In this document: piece after piece, positions 46,379 to 56,801 of the stretch
Layout: each line of letters begins with the position of its first letter
Position numbering within the stretch: position 1 is the first letter of the stretch
Assembly: GCF_041245805.1 (NCBI RefSeq)
Contig: NZ_CP162490.1
Span: 4,317,001 to 4,381,000, forward strand
Length of the DNA: 64,000 nt
Source: Xanthomonas sp. DAR 34887
GTDB lineage: Bacteria; Pseudomonadota; Gammaproteobacteria; Xanthomonadales; Xanthomonadaceae
Reading direction: 5' to 3'
Notes under the pieces: model-generated
What the model was told of the DNA's origin: nothing
Database searches by the model: none
Seen by the model: only the letters and a program-made list of their open reading frames with translations
Program-made: the position numbers and the translations under genes

Positions 46379-49210
46379 ATGAGAGCCACTTGGCGCAAGG
46401 CCGAGCGTGCCGCGCGTGCGGCTGTCGAGCGCCACGGCGGCGGCTGGCGCGGCCTGCTTGCCGTTGCGCAGCGCAGCTGGAAGGTGCTGCGGGCGCTGGG
46501 CCTTGCCGGTTTCGTGCGGCGCTTGCGCACTGCCACGCACGCGCAAGCGGCGGTACCGCCGCCGTCGGATGTCGTATTTCCCGTGCCGGTGCCGATCGAG
46601 CGCGTGCAACTGCGCGTGGGCGTGATGGCCCACGTTTTTTACCCTGACCTCCTGGGCGAATTGGCCGAAGCGCTGACCGCCATGCCGGTGCCGTACGTGC
46701 TGCTGGTGTCGGTCATGGACGACGCTGCGCACGCCGCTGCCCAACAGCGCCTGGCGTCGTTGCCGAACCTGCAGGCGCTGCACGTGCGCCAGGTCGCCAA
46801 CCGTGGCCGCGACCTGGCGCCATTGATCGTGACGTTCCGCGAGGACGTCCTGGCGCTGGACGTGGTGGCGCACTGGCACAGCAAAAAATCGCTGTATACC
46901 GGCAACGAGCGCAGCGACTGGCGCCGCTACCTGACCGATGCCTTGTTCGGCTCGCCGCAGCGCATCGGCTGGATCCTGGGCATGTTCGCGGCCGAACCGA
47001 AACTGGGCATCGTCTATCCGGAAAGTTTTAGCGCCATTCCGCTGTGGGGCCACACCTGGCTGAGCAATCTGCGTGTCTGCCGCGAACTGGGCCAGCAACT
47101 CGGGATTGCGGTCGACCCGGCGGCATACGTCGATTATCCGGCCGGCTCGATGTTCTGGGCGCGGGTCCAGGCCTTGCAGCCGATCTATGCGTTGGGCCTG
47201 ACCCTGCAGGATTTCCCGGAGGAGCGCGGCCAGACCGACGGCACGCTGCAACATGCGCTGGAGCGGATGTTCGTGGTGGTGGCACGCCAGCAAGGTCTGC
47301 TGGCCGGCATCCTGCCGCCGGATGGACGCCTCGCGCTCGGCACCGAGGGCGGACGCAATTGGCAGTCCGCTTTCCAGATGCCGCTGGCCACGCGCCTGAC
47401 CCTGTCCGCGATCGAGGCGAAGATCATCTCGGTTGACGTCTTCGACACCTTGGTGACCCGTCCGTTCCTGACTCCGGCCGGTGCACGCGCCTACCTCGCC
47501 CACCTCGCAGCCGAGACCCTCGGAGTCGACGGATTCGCCGCGTTGCGCGAGCGCGCCGAAGCGCGCGCGCGGGCAACGACCGGGCGCGATGTCGACCTGG
47601 ATGCCATCTATGCCGCGATGGCGGGGCTGGGGGACGCGAACGATCTGCCCGTGCAGGCGCTGCAGCGCCTGGAACGCGAAACGGAAGCCCGCCTGCTGCA
47701 GCCGCGCAGTGCCGTCATCGCCGCCGTCCAAGCGCTCGCCGGCGAGGGTCGGCGCCTGGTCGCCGTTTCCGACATGTACCTCAATGGCGACGATCTGCGC
47801 GCGGTCCTGCCGCCCGCCGCGCAAGCTCTGCCGCAGGCCTGGTACGTCTCCTGCGAGACCGGGTGGCGCAAGGACGACGACCGGGCGTGGGAGCGGTTGC
47901 CGGCGCGCGAAGGCGTCGCCGCGCAGCACTGGCTGCACGTGGGCGACAACGAGCACGCCGACGTGCAGCGTCCGCAGATGCACGGCTATCTCACGCCGGT
48001 CCATGTATTGCGGCCATCGGCACTGCTGGACGTGATCCCGGCATTGCGCCCATTGCGACCCGCCGCAGGGCCCGACAGCGCCTGGCAGGACCAACTGTGG
48101 CTGGGTCTGTTGAGCCGCCACCTGGCCGGTCTCGCCGACACCCGCCCGGACCAGTTCGGCGAGCGGCTGCGCCTGGAGTCGCCCGGCTCGTTCGGCTACC
48201 TGGTGTTGGGCCCGTTGGTGGCCGATTACCTGGTCTGGCTGGTCCGTCGCGCGCGCGCACGAGACATCGGCCAAATCCTGTTCCTGAGCCGGGAAGGCTA
48301 TCTCCTGCAGAGGGCGTTCGCGCAATTGCAGGCGGCTTGTCCGTCGCTGGTCGGACTGCAAGGCATCTACCTGCTCGCCTCGCGGCGCGGGACCGGTGTG
48401 CCGACGCTTCGCGAACCGGGCGACCTGGACGCGCTGCTCGGCAGCACCTACACCGGCAGCTTGCACGACCTGCTGCGCGCGCGGCTCGGCCCCGCGGCAA
48501 CCGCTGCGGTCGCAGCGCGGCTGGGGTCCGCCAGCATGCGCGGCATGGCGCTGCTGCCGGACAAGCGCGATACGCTGCTGCAGGCGCTGGCGCCGGCAAT
48601 GCCTGCGCTGCTCGAGGTCGCCGCGGCGGAGCGCGAAGGCTATCTGCGCTACTGGCATGCGACCGTCGGCGACGCGCCCGCCATGGTGGCGGACCTGGGG
48701 TACGCAGGCACGATCCAGGCGCAGCTGAGCCGGTTGACCGGCACCGCCCTGGGCGGCGGCTACTTCGCCGTGAATACCGGGATCGCGCAGATTCAAGCTC
48801 CCGGCTGGGCCGAAGCGCGCTACTTCGATGCGCGCGATCCGCACATGCAGGCCTCGCCGATCCCGCAGCACGACCTGCTGCTGGAAACCTTCCTAACCGC
48901 GCCGGACGGCCAGTTCTCGCATTTCGCGCTACGCCGCGACGGCCACGCCGAACCGGTCTTCGCCGACAAGGAACTGGCGCCCGCGCAGTTCGCCACGATC
49001 GCAGAAGTCCAGCAAGGCACGCTCAATTTCGTCGCCGATCTGTGCGCGGTCGGCGGCAGCGAGACCTGGACGTTCGCGTTCGACCGGGCGCTGATCCAGA
49101 CCCCGTTGCGCTGCATGGGCGAGGGCCGCTGGCAGGCGGGTCAGTGGGCGAATGGGCTGGCGGTCGAGGATGCATTCACCGGCCGCGGCCGGGTGCCTGT
49201 CGCCACCTGA
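46379..49210 (+). CDS. Multidomain polysaccharide protein: RgpF-like domain, HAD phosphatase-like domain, unknown C-terminus
   Basis: 943 residues. Residues about 78-300 resemble the rhamnan-synthesis protein F family (VGVMAHVFYPDLL, NRGRDLAPLI, HWHSKKSLYTGNERSDWRRYL), found in streptococcal and O-antigen rhamnan loci. Residues about 345-545 form a HAD fold with DVFDTLVTR (Asp near 351-353), VSDMYL and HVGDNEHAD. The rest (about 560-940) contains SREGYLLQRAF, ASRRGTG and VADLGYAGTIQ, a pattern I associate with HAD-linked proteins in glycan loci. Likely cytosolic, perhaps building or modifying a rhamnose-rich surface glycan; dTDP-rhamnose genes lie 6-9 kb away. Confidence 0.75.
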   Translation: MRATWRKAERAARAAVERHGGGWRGLLAVAQRSWKVLRALGLAGFVRRLRTATHAQAAVPPPSDVVFPVPVPIERVQLRVGVMAHVFYPDLLGELAEALTAMPVPYVLLVSVMDDAAHAAAQQRLASLPNLQALHVRQVANRGRDLAPLIVTFREDVLALDVVAHWHSKKSLYTGNERSDWRRYLTDALFGSPQRIGWILGMFAAEPKLGIVYPESFSAIPLWGHTWLSNLRVCRELGQQLGIAVDPAAYVDYPAGSMFWARVQALQPIYALGLTLQDFPEERGQTDGTLQHALERMFVVVARQQGLLAGILPPDGRLALGTEGGRNWQSAFQMPLATRLTLSAIEAKIISVDVFDTLVTRPFLTPAGARAYLAHLAAETLGVDGFAALRERAEARARATTGRDVDLDAIYAAMAGLGDANDLPVQALQRLERETEARLLQPRSAVIAAVQALAGEGRRLVAVSDMYLNGDDLRAVLPPAAQALPQAWYVSCETGWRKDDDRAWERLPAREGVAAQHWLHVGDNEHADVQRPQMHGYLTPVHVLRPSALLDVIPALRPLRPAAGPDSAWQDQLWLGLLSRHLAGLADTRPDQFGERLRLESPGSFGYLVLGPLVADYLVWLVRRARARDIGQILFLSREGYLLQRAFAQLQAACPSLVGLQGIYLLASRRGTGVPTLREPGDLDALLGSTYTGSLHDLLRARLGPAATAAVAARLGSASMRGMALLPDKRDTLLQALAPAMPALLEVAAAEREGYLRYWHATVGDAPAMVADLGYAGTIQAQLSRLTGTALGGGYFAVNTGIAQIQAPGWAEARYFDARDPHMQASPIPQHDLLLETFLTAPDGQFSHFALRRDGHAEPVFADKELAPAQFATIAEVQQGTLNFVADLCAVGGSETWTFAFDRALIQTPLRCMGEGRWQAGQWANGLAVEDAFTGRGRVPVAT

Positions 49211-49354
49211 GCGAAGCGTCCGGGCGGCAACCGGAACCGGCTGACCGCGGCGATCGCCCTGGCGCCATCAGGGCCAGCAGCAAGAACGCGCCATCGGCGC
49301 CTTCTGCGGAACACATGATGCCGGAGGCGCCGCCAGCGGCGGCGCCAGCGGATG

Positions 49355-49888
49355 TCACTTGGCGAGCGGGATCGGACCCACGTCGAGGGTCGGCTGGCCG
49401 AAATCCGCAAACCAGCTGACCGATTCCTGGACCAGGTCGACCTTCAACCTGCGGCCATCGATGCGCGGATCGGCAGGCACCTGCACGGCCACCGATGCGG
49501 ACGCGCCGGGTGCGATCTCCGGCAACGGCGTGCGTGCGAAATCGCGCACCAGGCCGTCGGGATTGCCGCCCGGGCCCTCGATCTGGACGCCCAGATTGAC
49601 CGGCGGATTGCTGGTCCCGGAAAGCGCCACTTTTCCGTTGTTCTCCACCTTGACCGTAAACGTGATGACACCTGCCGCCACATCCACCTTGGGTTCGGAC
49701 TCCAGGCTGAGCTTGACGCTGACTTGATCGGCAGTGAGTTTGTTCACCGGCGCCTGCGCAGGTGCCGCGGCAGCACCGGGCGCCGATGCGGGGGCTGTGG
49801 CTGGTGCCGTCTGGCTGGCGTCCTGACCGCAACCGGCTACCGCAATCGTCACCGCTGTCGCGGCCAAGAGAACATAAAGTGGTTTCAT
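49355..49888 (-). CDS. Hypothetical lipoprotein
   Basis: 177 residues from ATG 49888 (MKPLYVLLAATAVTIAVAGC); the frame upstream lacks a signal. Lipobox VAGC (Cys at about 20), an Ala/Pro linker, then a beta-rich domain (LSLESEPKVDVAAGVITFTVKV...) ending DLVQESVSWFADFGQP. The fold looks like an immunoglobulin-like beta-sandwich. No family recognised. It is on the strand opposite the RgpF/HAD gene, which ends about 145 bp away, so they converge. Confidence 0.75.
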   Translation of the reverse strand: MKPLYVLLAATAVTIAVAGCGQDASQTAPATAPASAPGAAAAPAQAPVNKLTADQVSVKLSLESEPKVDVAAGVITFTVKVENNGKVALSGTSNPPVNLGVQIEGPGGNPDGLVRDFARTPLPEIAPGASASVAVQVPADPRIDGRRLKVDLVQESVSWFADFGQPTLDVGPIPLAK

Positions 49889-49992
49889 CGATGCACCTGT
49901 GTAGGGAGGTCGGGCCATGACGCGCTGGCCGGGATGGCCAGGCGAATCTTCAGGCCACTGCCCATCATACGTCGCCGCGGGTGCGACAGAAC

Positions 49993-50628
<636 letters not shown>

Positions 50629-50629
50629 G

Positions 50630-51367
50630 TCAGGCGTCCTTCTGGCGCAGGGTGCGCTGTTCGATGCGTTTCTCGGGATGCGGGTTGTGCACGATGCGGT
50701 CGACGTAGATGCCGGGCAGGTGCACCTGGTCCGGGTCGATGCTGCCGGTATCGACGATCTGCTCGACCTCGGCGATGCAGACCTTGCCGGCCATCGCGCA
50801 GGCAGGATTGAAGTTGCGCGCGGTCTTGCGGAACACCAGGTTGCCGGCCGCATCGGCCTTCCACGCCTTGACCAGGGCCACGTCGGCCTGCAGCGCGGTC
50901 TCCAGCACGTAGTGCTTGCCGCCGAACTCGCGCGTCTCCTTGCCCTCGGCGACGACGGTGCCGTAGCCGGTGGCGGTGAAGAACGCGGGAATGCCGGCGC
51001 CGCCGGCGCGCAGGCGTTCGGCCAGGGTGCCCTGCGGATTGAATTCCAGCTCCAGCTCGCCGGCCAGGTACTGGCGCTCGAATTCCTTGTTCTCGCCAAC
51101 GTAGGACGAGATCATCTTGCGGATCTGCCGGGTCGCCAGCAGTTGGCCCAGGCCGAAACCATCGACGCCGGCGTTGTTGGAGATCACGGTCAGGCCGGTC
51201 ACCGCGCTGTCGCGCAGCGCGGCGATCAGGGCCTCGGGGATGCCGCACAGGCCGAACCCGCCGACCGCCAGGGTCTGGCCATCGCCCACCACATCGGCCA
51301 GCGCCGTGGCCGCATCGGGGAAAAGCTTGCCGCGCCGCCCGGTCGCCCGGGTAGAGGTGTCGCCCAT
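50630..51367 (-). CDS. scoA: 3-oxoacid CoA-transferase subunit A
   Basis: About 245 residues from ATG 51367 (MGDTSTRATG); an ATG at 51382 is an alternative. CoA-binding motif GGFGLCGIPE near residues 36-45 and the ISNNAG segment are typical. Forms a heterodimer or heterotetramer with the product of the next gene. Divergent from xanA. Confidence 0.93.
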   Translation of the reverse strand: MGDTSTRATGRRGKLFPDAATALADVVGDGQTLAVGGFGLCGIPEALIAALRDSAVTGLTVISNNAGVDGFGLGQLLATRQIRKMISSYVGENKEFERQYLAGELELEFNPQGTLAERLRAGGAGIPAFFTATGYGTVVAEGKETREFGGKHYVLETALQADVALVKAWKADAAGNLVFRKTARNFNPACAMAGKVCIAEVEQIVDTGSIDPDQVHLPGIYVDRIVHNPHPEKRIEQRTLRQKDA

Positions 51368-51500
51368 TCGCCAGCTCCGCATCGGAAGTAGACAAGTAGT
51401 TTAGCCGGTCGCCGCGCGCGGCCTGCTGCGCACTGCCGCAATGACCGATTAAGGGCCGGAACGTTACACTCCGGGTTCCCCCATGCAAGGTCTCTCCTCT

Positions 51501-52847
51501 ATGTCGCTTCCCGCATTCAAGGCCTACGACATCCGCGGTCGCGTTCCCGACGAACTGAACGAGGATCTGGCCCGCCGCATCGGCGTGGCATTGGCGGGGC
51601 AATTGGACAGCGGGCCGGTCGTGGTGGGCCACGACGTCCGCCTGGCCAGCCAGGGACTGCAGGACGCGCTGTCGGCCGGCCTGCGCGCCAGCGGCCGCGA
51701 GGTCATCGACATCGGCCTGTGCGGCACCGAGGAGGTCTATTTCCAGACCGACCACCTCAAGGCCGCCGGCGGGGTGATGGTCACCGCCAGCCACAACCCG
51801 ATGGACTACAACGGCATGAAGCTGGTGCGCGAGCAGGCGCGCCCGATCAGCTCCGATACCGGCCTGTTCGCGATCCGCGACACCGTGGCCGCCGATACCG
51901 CGCCCGCCACCGTCCCGACCGCGGCCGAGCACCACCGCCCGGACAAGTCCGCCTATATCGCGCACCTGCTGAGCTACATCGACATCGGCTCGCTCAAGCC
52001 GCTGAAGCTGGTGGTCAACGCCGGCAACGGCGGCGCCGGCGCCATCGTCGACCTGCTGGCGCCGCACCTGCCGTTCGAGTTCGTGCGCGTGTTCCACGAG
52101 CCGGACGGTCACTTCCCCAACGGCATCCCCAACCCGCTGCTGCCGGAGAACCGCGCGGCCACCGCCCAGGCGGTCAAGGAACACGGCGCCGACTTCGGCA
52201 TCGCCTGGGACGGCGATTTCGACCGTTGCTTCTTCTTCGACGAGAACGGCCGTTTCATCGAAGGCTATTACCTGGTCGGCCTGCTGGCGCAGGCGATCCT
52301 GGCCAAGCAGCCGGGCGGCAAGGTCGTGCACGACCCGCGCCTGACCTGGAACACCATCGAGCAGGTCGAGGAAGCCGGCGGCATTCCGGTGCTGTGCAAG
52401 AGCGGGCATGCCTTCATCAAGGAGAAGATGCGCAGCGAGAACGCGGTATACGGCGGCGAGATGAGCGCGCACCACTACTTCCGCGAGTTCGCCTACGCCG
52501 ACTCGGGCATGATCCCGTGGCTGCTGATCGCCGAACTGGTGTCGCAGTCGGGCCGCTCGCTGGCCGACCTGGTCGAGGCGCGCATGCAGAAGTTCCCATG
52601 CAGCGGCGAGATCAACTTCAAGGTCGCCGATGCCAAGGCCGCGGTGGCGCGGGTGATGGAGCACTTCGCCTCGCATGCGCCGACGCTGGACTACACCGAC
52701 GGTGTCAGCGCCGAATTCGCCGACTGGCGTTTCAACCTGCGCAGCTCCAATACCGAACCGCTGTTGCGCCTGAACGTGGAAACGCGTGGCGATGCGGCAC
52801 TGCTGGAACAGCGCACCACTGAAATCTCCGATCTGCTGAAAGCATGA
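51501..52847 (+). CDS. xanA: Phosphoglucomutase/phosphomannomutase XanA
   Basis: 448 residues from ATG 51501 (MSLPAFKAYD), the length I recall for XanA; an ATG at 51483 would add six residues. Alpha-D-phosphohexomutase with the phosphoserine Ser97 (TASHNP), metal loop DGDFDR near 237-242, sugar-binding GEMSAHH near 319 and phosphate-binding RSSNTEP near the end. Interconverts Glc-6-P/Glc-1-P and Man-6-P/Man-1-P for xanthan and LPS. Pairs with xanB 55 bp downstream. Confidence 0.96.
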   Translation: MSLPAFKAYDIRGRVPDELNEDLARRIGVALAGQLDSGPVVVGHDVRLASQGLQDALSAGLRASGREVIDIGLCGTEEVYFQTDHLKAAGGVMVTASHNPMDYNGMKLVREQARPISSDTGLFAIRDTVAADTAPATVPTAAEHHRPDKSAYIAHLLSYIDIGSLKPLKLVVNAGNGGAGAIVDLLAPHLPFEFVRVFHEPDGHFPNGIPNPLLPENRAATAQAVKEHGADFGIAWDGDFDRCFFFDENGRFIEGYYLVGLLAQAILAKQPGGKVVHDPRLTWNTIEQVEEAGGIPVLCKSGHAFIKEKMRSENAVYGGEMSAHHYFREFAYADSGMIPWLLIAELVSQSGRSLADLVEARMQKFPCSGEINFKVADAKAAVARVMEHFASHAPTLDYTDGVSAEFADWRFNLRSSNTEPLLRLNVETRGDAALLEQRTTEISDLLKA

Positions 52848-52902
52848 CCGGTTTCGTGTCCTCCACCATTTCCTTCAACGCATCTATGGAGTTCCCCCGC
52901 CC

Positions 52903-54306
52903 ATGAGCGACGTCCTGCCCATTATCCTGTCCGGCGGTTCCGGCACCCGGCTCTGGCCGCTGTCGCGCGAGTCCTACCCGAAGCAGTTCCTGCCGCTGGT
53001 CGGCGAGCACAGCATGCTGCAGGCCACCTGGCTGCGCGCGGCGCCCGTCGCCGGCCACGCGCCGATCGTGGTCGCCAACGAAGAGCACCGCTTCGTCGCC
53101 GCCGAGCAATTGCAGCAGATCGGCGTGAAGCCGCAGTCGATCCTGCTCGAGCCCAAGGGCCGCAATACCGCTCCGGCCATCGCCGTGGCGGCGCTGGAGG
53201 CCACCCGCAACGGCGCCGACCCGCTGCTGCTGATCCTGCCCTCCGACCACGTGATCCGCGACGAAGCCGCGTTCCAAGCCGCGGTGAAGGTAGCGGCGGC
53301 CGCCGCCGAGCAAGGCAAGCTGGTCACCTTCGGGATCAAGCCGACCGCGCCGGAAACCGGCTATGGCTACATCAAGGCCGGCGCCGGCAACGGCGTCAGC
53401 GCGGTCGAGCGCTTCGTCGAGAAGCCGGACCTGGCCACTGCGCAGGGCTATCTGGCCTCGGGCGAGTACTACTGGAACAGCGGCATGTTCCTGTTCCGTG
53501 CCTCGCGCTACCTGGAAGAACTGCGCCGCTTCCAGCCGGCGATCGCCGACGCCTGCAGCAAGGCGTGGGACGCAGCCCAGCGCGATGCCGATTTCACCCG
53601 CCTGGACAAGGATGCCTTCGCTGCCAGCCCGTCGGACTCGATCGACTACGCGGTCATGGAGAAGACCGCCGATGCTGTGGTGGTCCCGCTGGACGCCAAC
53701 TGGAACGATGTGGGCTCCTGGTCCGCCTTGCTGGACGTCTCGCCGCAGGACGCGCAGGGCAACGCGCACCACGGCGACGTGATCGAGATCGATTGCCGCA
53801 ACACCTACGCCTACGGTTCGCGGCTGATCGCGATGGTCGGGCTGCAGGACGTGGTGGTGGTGGAAACCGACGATGCGGTCCTGGTCGGGCACCGCGAGCG
53901 TATCCAGGAGGTCAAGGACATCGTGGCCAAGATCAAGGCCAGCGGCCGTTCCGAGGCCACCTGGCATCGCAAGGTGTATCGCCCGTGGGGCGCCTACGAT
54001 TCGATCGACAACGGCCAGCGTTTCCAGGTCAAGCGCATCACCGTCAAGCCCGGCGCCACGCTGAGCCTGCAGATGCACCATCACCGCGCCGAGCACTGGA
54101 TCGTGGTCAGCGGCACCGCCGAAGTCACCCGCGGCGAGGAAGTGCTGCTGCTCACCGAGAACCAGAGCACCTACATCCCGCTGGGCGTGACCCATCGCCT
54201 GAAGAACCCGGGCAAGCTGCCGCTGGAACTGATCGAGGTGCAGTCCGGCAGCTATCTGGGCGAGGACGACATCGTGCGCTTCGAAGACACCTACGGGCGT
54301 ACTTGA
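52903..54306 (+). CDS. xanB: Bifunctional mannose-6-phosphate isomerase/GDP-mannose pyrophosphorylase XanB
   Basis: 467 residues. N-terminal nucleotidyltransferase with LSGGSGTRLWPLSR (about 9-22) and Lys in the SYPKQFLPL block; C-terminal type II PMI cupin with HHHRAEHWIVVSGTA near residue 387. Makes GDP-mannose for xanthan, and for fucose/rhamnose-type LPS sugars. Ends at a strong bidirectional terminator shared with rmlD. Confidence 0.96.
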   Translation: MSDVLPIILSGGSGTRLWPLSRESYPKQFLPLVGEHSMLQATWLRAAPVAGHAPIVVANEEHRFVAAEQLQQIGVKPQSILLEPKGRNTAPAIAVAALEATRNGADPLLLILPSDHVIRDEAAFQAAVKVAAAAAEQGKLVTFGIKPTAPETGYGYIKAGAGNGVSAVERFVEKPDLATAQGYLASGEYYWNSGMFLFRASRYLEELRRFQPAIADACSKAWDAAQRDADFTRLDKDAFAASPSDSIDYAVMEKTADAVVVPLDANWNDVGSWSALLDVSPQDAQGNAHHGDVIEIDCRNTYAYGSRLIAMVGLQDVVVVETDDAVLVGHRERIQEVKDIVAKIKASGRSEATWHRKVYRPWGAYDSIDNGQRFQVKRITVKPGATLSLQMHHHRAEHWIVVSGTAEVTRGEEVLLLTENQSTYIPLGVTHRLKNPGKLPLELIEVQSGSYLGEDDIVRFEDTYGRT

Positions 54307-54325
54307 GGCCTGCTGCAGCGAAAAG

Positions 54326-54355
54326 AAAAAAGCCGGGTCGATGCCCGGCTTTTTT
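54326..54355. terminator. Bidirectional terminator, xanB and rmlD
   Basis: A-run, stem AGCCGGG / CCCGGCT (with flanking A/T extending it), loop TCGATG, T-run. It lies between two convergent operons and works in both directions by sequence. Confidence 0.92.
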
Positions 54356-54386
54356 CGTTTCCGCCTTCGGACCGGCCTGCGCCGCG

Positions 54387-55304
54387 TTATGCGGACTGCG
54401 GCGCTTGCGCGGCCAGCTCGCCGATCACCTGGCGCAGGCCATCGCGCCATTGCGGCAGCACCAGCGAAAAGTCGCGCTGCAGCTTGGAGATGTCCAAACG
54501 CGAATACGCCGGGCGCTTGGCCGGGGTCGGATATTCGGCCGTGACGATCGGCAGTACACGCGGCGCACGCGCCAGTAGGCCGGCGGCGAGCGCTTCTTCG
54601 AAGATCGCCTCGGCGAAACCGTGCCAGGTGGTCTCGCCGGCGGCAGTCAGGTGCCAGGTGCCCGATTGCGCGGCCTCGCGCCGTTCCAGGACCTGCGCGG
54701 TGACGTCGGCGATCAACGCTGCCGGCGTCGGCGTGCCGGCCTGGTCGGCGACCACGCGCAGTTCGTCGCGCTCGGCGCCGGCGCGGAGCATGGTGCGCAG
54801 GAAGTTGCTGCCATGCGCGGCATAGACCCAGGCGGTACGGAAGATCAGGTGCTGCGCACCGGAGGCGCGGATCGCGGCTTCGCCGGCGAGCTTGGTCGCG
54901 CCGTAAACGCCCAACGGCGCCGTCGGCGCGTCCTCGGGATACGGACGCGTGCCCTGGCCATCGAACACGTAGTCGGTGGAGTAATGCACCATCGGCACGC
55001 CATGCGCCGCACACCAGCCTGCGATCGCCGCAGGTGCCTCGGCATTGGCGCGCAACGCGGCGTCGTGCTCCTGCTCGGCGCGGTCCACCGCAGTATAGGC
55101 CGCCGCATTGACCACGGCGGTCGGCTGCAACCGGTCCAGCAGGGCACCCAGCGTTTGCGGCTGGTCGAAGTCGGCGGTCTCGCAGGCGCTGCCGTCGGGC
55201 AGGCGGCCGCTGCGCGTGGTCGCCAGCAACGGTCCGCACGCGCCCAGCGCGCGCAGCAGCTCCTGGCCGACCTGGCCGTTGGCGCCGAACACCAGAGTGG
55301 TCAC
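54387..55304 (-). CDS. rmlD: dTDP-4-dehydrorhamnose reductase RmlD
   Basis: 305 residues from GTG 55304, overlapping the rmlC stop (GTGA). SDR fold: GANGQVGQ near residue 7-14, YSTDYVFDG and the catalytic YGATKLAGE (Tyr/Lys about 130-134). Last step of dTDP-L-rhamnose synthesis. Last gene of the rmlB-A-C-D operon. Confidence 0.96.
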   Translation of the reverse strand: MTTLVFGANGQVGQELLRALGACGPLLATTRSGRLPDGSACETADFDQPQTLGALLDRLQPTAVVNAAAYTAVDRAEQEHDAALRANAEAPAAIAGWCAAHGVPMVHYSTDYVFDGQGTRPYPEDAPTAPLGVYGATKLAGEAAIRASGAQHLIFRTAWVYAAHGSNFLRTMLRAGAERDELRVVADQAGTPTPAALIADVTAQVLERREAAQSGTWHLTAAGETTWHGFAEAIFEEALAAGLLARAPRVLPIVTAEYPTPAKRPAYSRLDISKLQRDFSLVLPQWRDGLRQVIGELAAQAPQSA

Positions 55305-55858
55305 GGCGCGTACACCGGCAAACGTTCGGCGGCGATGTCGGCCAGGAACGGGGCCACCGCATCCTTGGCCGACAGCACCGGCTGGCTGATCGGCCAATCC
55401 ACGCCGATCGCCGCGTCGTCCCAGCGCACGCCGGCGTCGGCTTCCTTCACGTACACGTCGGTGCACAGATAGCTGAACACCGCGCGTTCGGACAGCACTG
55501 CGAATCCATGCGCGAAGCCTTCCGGAATCCAGAATTGCTTTTTGTTCTCTCCGCTCAACAAGGCGGCCACCCAGCGGCCGAAATACGGCGAACCGCGGCG
55601 AATGTCCACCGCGACGTCGTAGACCTCGCCCTCAAGCACACTGACCAGCTTGCCCTGCGGGCGGGGCCACTGGTAGTGCAATCCGCGCAGCACGCCCTTG
55701 GAGGACGCCGAGACATTGCTTTGGACGAACGCAGTTTCCAGACCGAGCTGGGCAAAACGCTCGGCATTCCAAGTCTCGAAGAAGTAGCCTCGCACATCGC
55801 CAAAGACTACGGGCTCGATCACCTTGCAGCCGGGCAGCGAGGTTTCAATGACTTTCAA
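55301..55858 (-). CDS. rmlC: dTDP-4-dehydrorhamnose 3,5-epimerase RmlC
   Basis: 185 residues from TTG 55858, which overlaps the rmlA stop (TTGA) and gives the standard length (LKVIETSLPGCKVIEP with Leu read as Met). Cupin epimerase with the catalytic His in LRGLHYQWP and Tyr/Asp in GEVYDVAVDIRRGSP. Third step of dTDP-L-rhamnose synthesis. The longer frame upstream lies inside rmlA. Confidence 0.95.
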   Translation of the reverse strand: MKVIETSLPGCKVIEPVVFGDVRGYFFETWNAERFAQLGLETAFVQSNVSASSKGVLRGLHYQWPRPQGKLVSVLEGEVYDVAVDIRRGSPYFGRWVAALLSGENKKQFWIPEGFAHGFAVLSERAVFSYLCTDVYVKEADAGVRWDDAAIGVDWPISQPVLSAKDAVAPFLADIAAERLPVYAP

Positions 55859-56742
55859 AAGAGCTTCCCTCGTGTTGCCAGCGTTTGCAGATAGAGGCCA
55901 TAACCATTCTTGGACAGCGGCATCGCCAAGCGCTGCAGCTGCTCGGCATCGATCCAGCCTTGCAGGTAAGCGATTTCCTCGGGGCAACAGACCTGCAAAC
56001 CCTGACGTGCCTGTATGGTTTCGATGAAATTCGATGCGGCATGCAACGACTGGTGCGTTCCGGTATCCAGCCATGCGTATCCACGACCTAGCGCCTCCAA
56101 GTGCAACTCACCCACCTCCAGATAACGGCGATTGAGATCGGTGATCTCAAGCTCGCCACGCGGCGAGGGTTGCAGTTCGGCCGCGTAGGCGCTGGCATTA
56201 CCGTCATAGAAATAGAGACCGGTGACCGCGTAGTTGGACCGCGGCTGTGCGGGCTTCTCTTCGATGTCGATGACCTTGCCGCTGGCGTCGAACTCCGCCA
56301 CGCCGTAGCGCTCGGGATCATTGACCCAATAGCCGAATACCGTCGCTCCATGCTGGCGCGCGGTCGCCCGGCGCAGCACGTCGGTCAGGCCATGGCCATG
56401 GAAGATATTGTCGCCCAGCACCAGGCAACTCGGCTTGCCGTCGATGAACTCGCGGCCGATCAGATAGGCCTGCGCCAACCCGTCCGGACGCGGTTGCACG
56501 GCGTATTCGAAACTCATGCCCCATTGCGACCCATCGCCGAGAAGAGCGCGGAACAATGCTTGCTCGTGCGGCGTGTTGATGATCAGCACTTCCCGGATCC
56601 CGGCCAGCATTAAGACGCTGAGCGGGTAGTAGATCATCGGCTTGTCATAGATCGGCAGCAGTTGCTTGCTGATGCCTTGGGTAATTGGGTACAGCCGGGT
56701 GCCGGAACCGCCGGCCAGGATGATGCCTTTGCGTTGTGCCAT
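55855..56742 (-). CDS. rmlA: Glucose-1-phosphate thymidylyltransferase RmlA
   Basis: 295 residues from ATG 56742 (MAQRKGIILAGG), with AGGAAG in the leader. Nucleotide-binding GGSGTRLYP at about 11-19, and LGDNIFHGHG near 112. Makes dTDP-glucose, the first step; inhibited by dTDP-rhamnose in the family. Second gene of the operon. Confidence 0.97.
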   Translation of the reverse strand: MAQRKGIILAGGSGTRLYPITQGISKQLLPIYDKPMIYYPLSVLMLAGIREVLIINTPHEQALFRALLGDGSQWGMSFEYAVQPRPDGLAQAYLIGREFIDGKPSCLVLGDNIFHGHGLTDVLRRATARQHGATVFGYWVNDPERYGVAEFDASGKVIDIEEKPAQPRSNYAVTGLYFYDGNASAYAAELQPSPRGELEITDLNRRYLEVGELHLEALGRGYAWLDTGTHQSLHAASNFIETIQARQGLQVCCPEEIAYLQGWIDAEQLQRLAMPLSKNGYGLYLQTLATRGKLF

Positions 56743-56801
56743 GAGGTGCTTCCTTTGGAAATGCGCGCACGGTAGAAGCGCGGACGCATGAGTGGCCCGC
56801 G

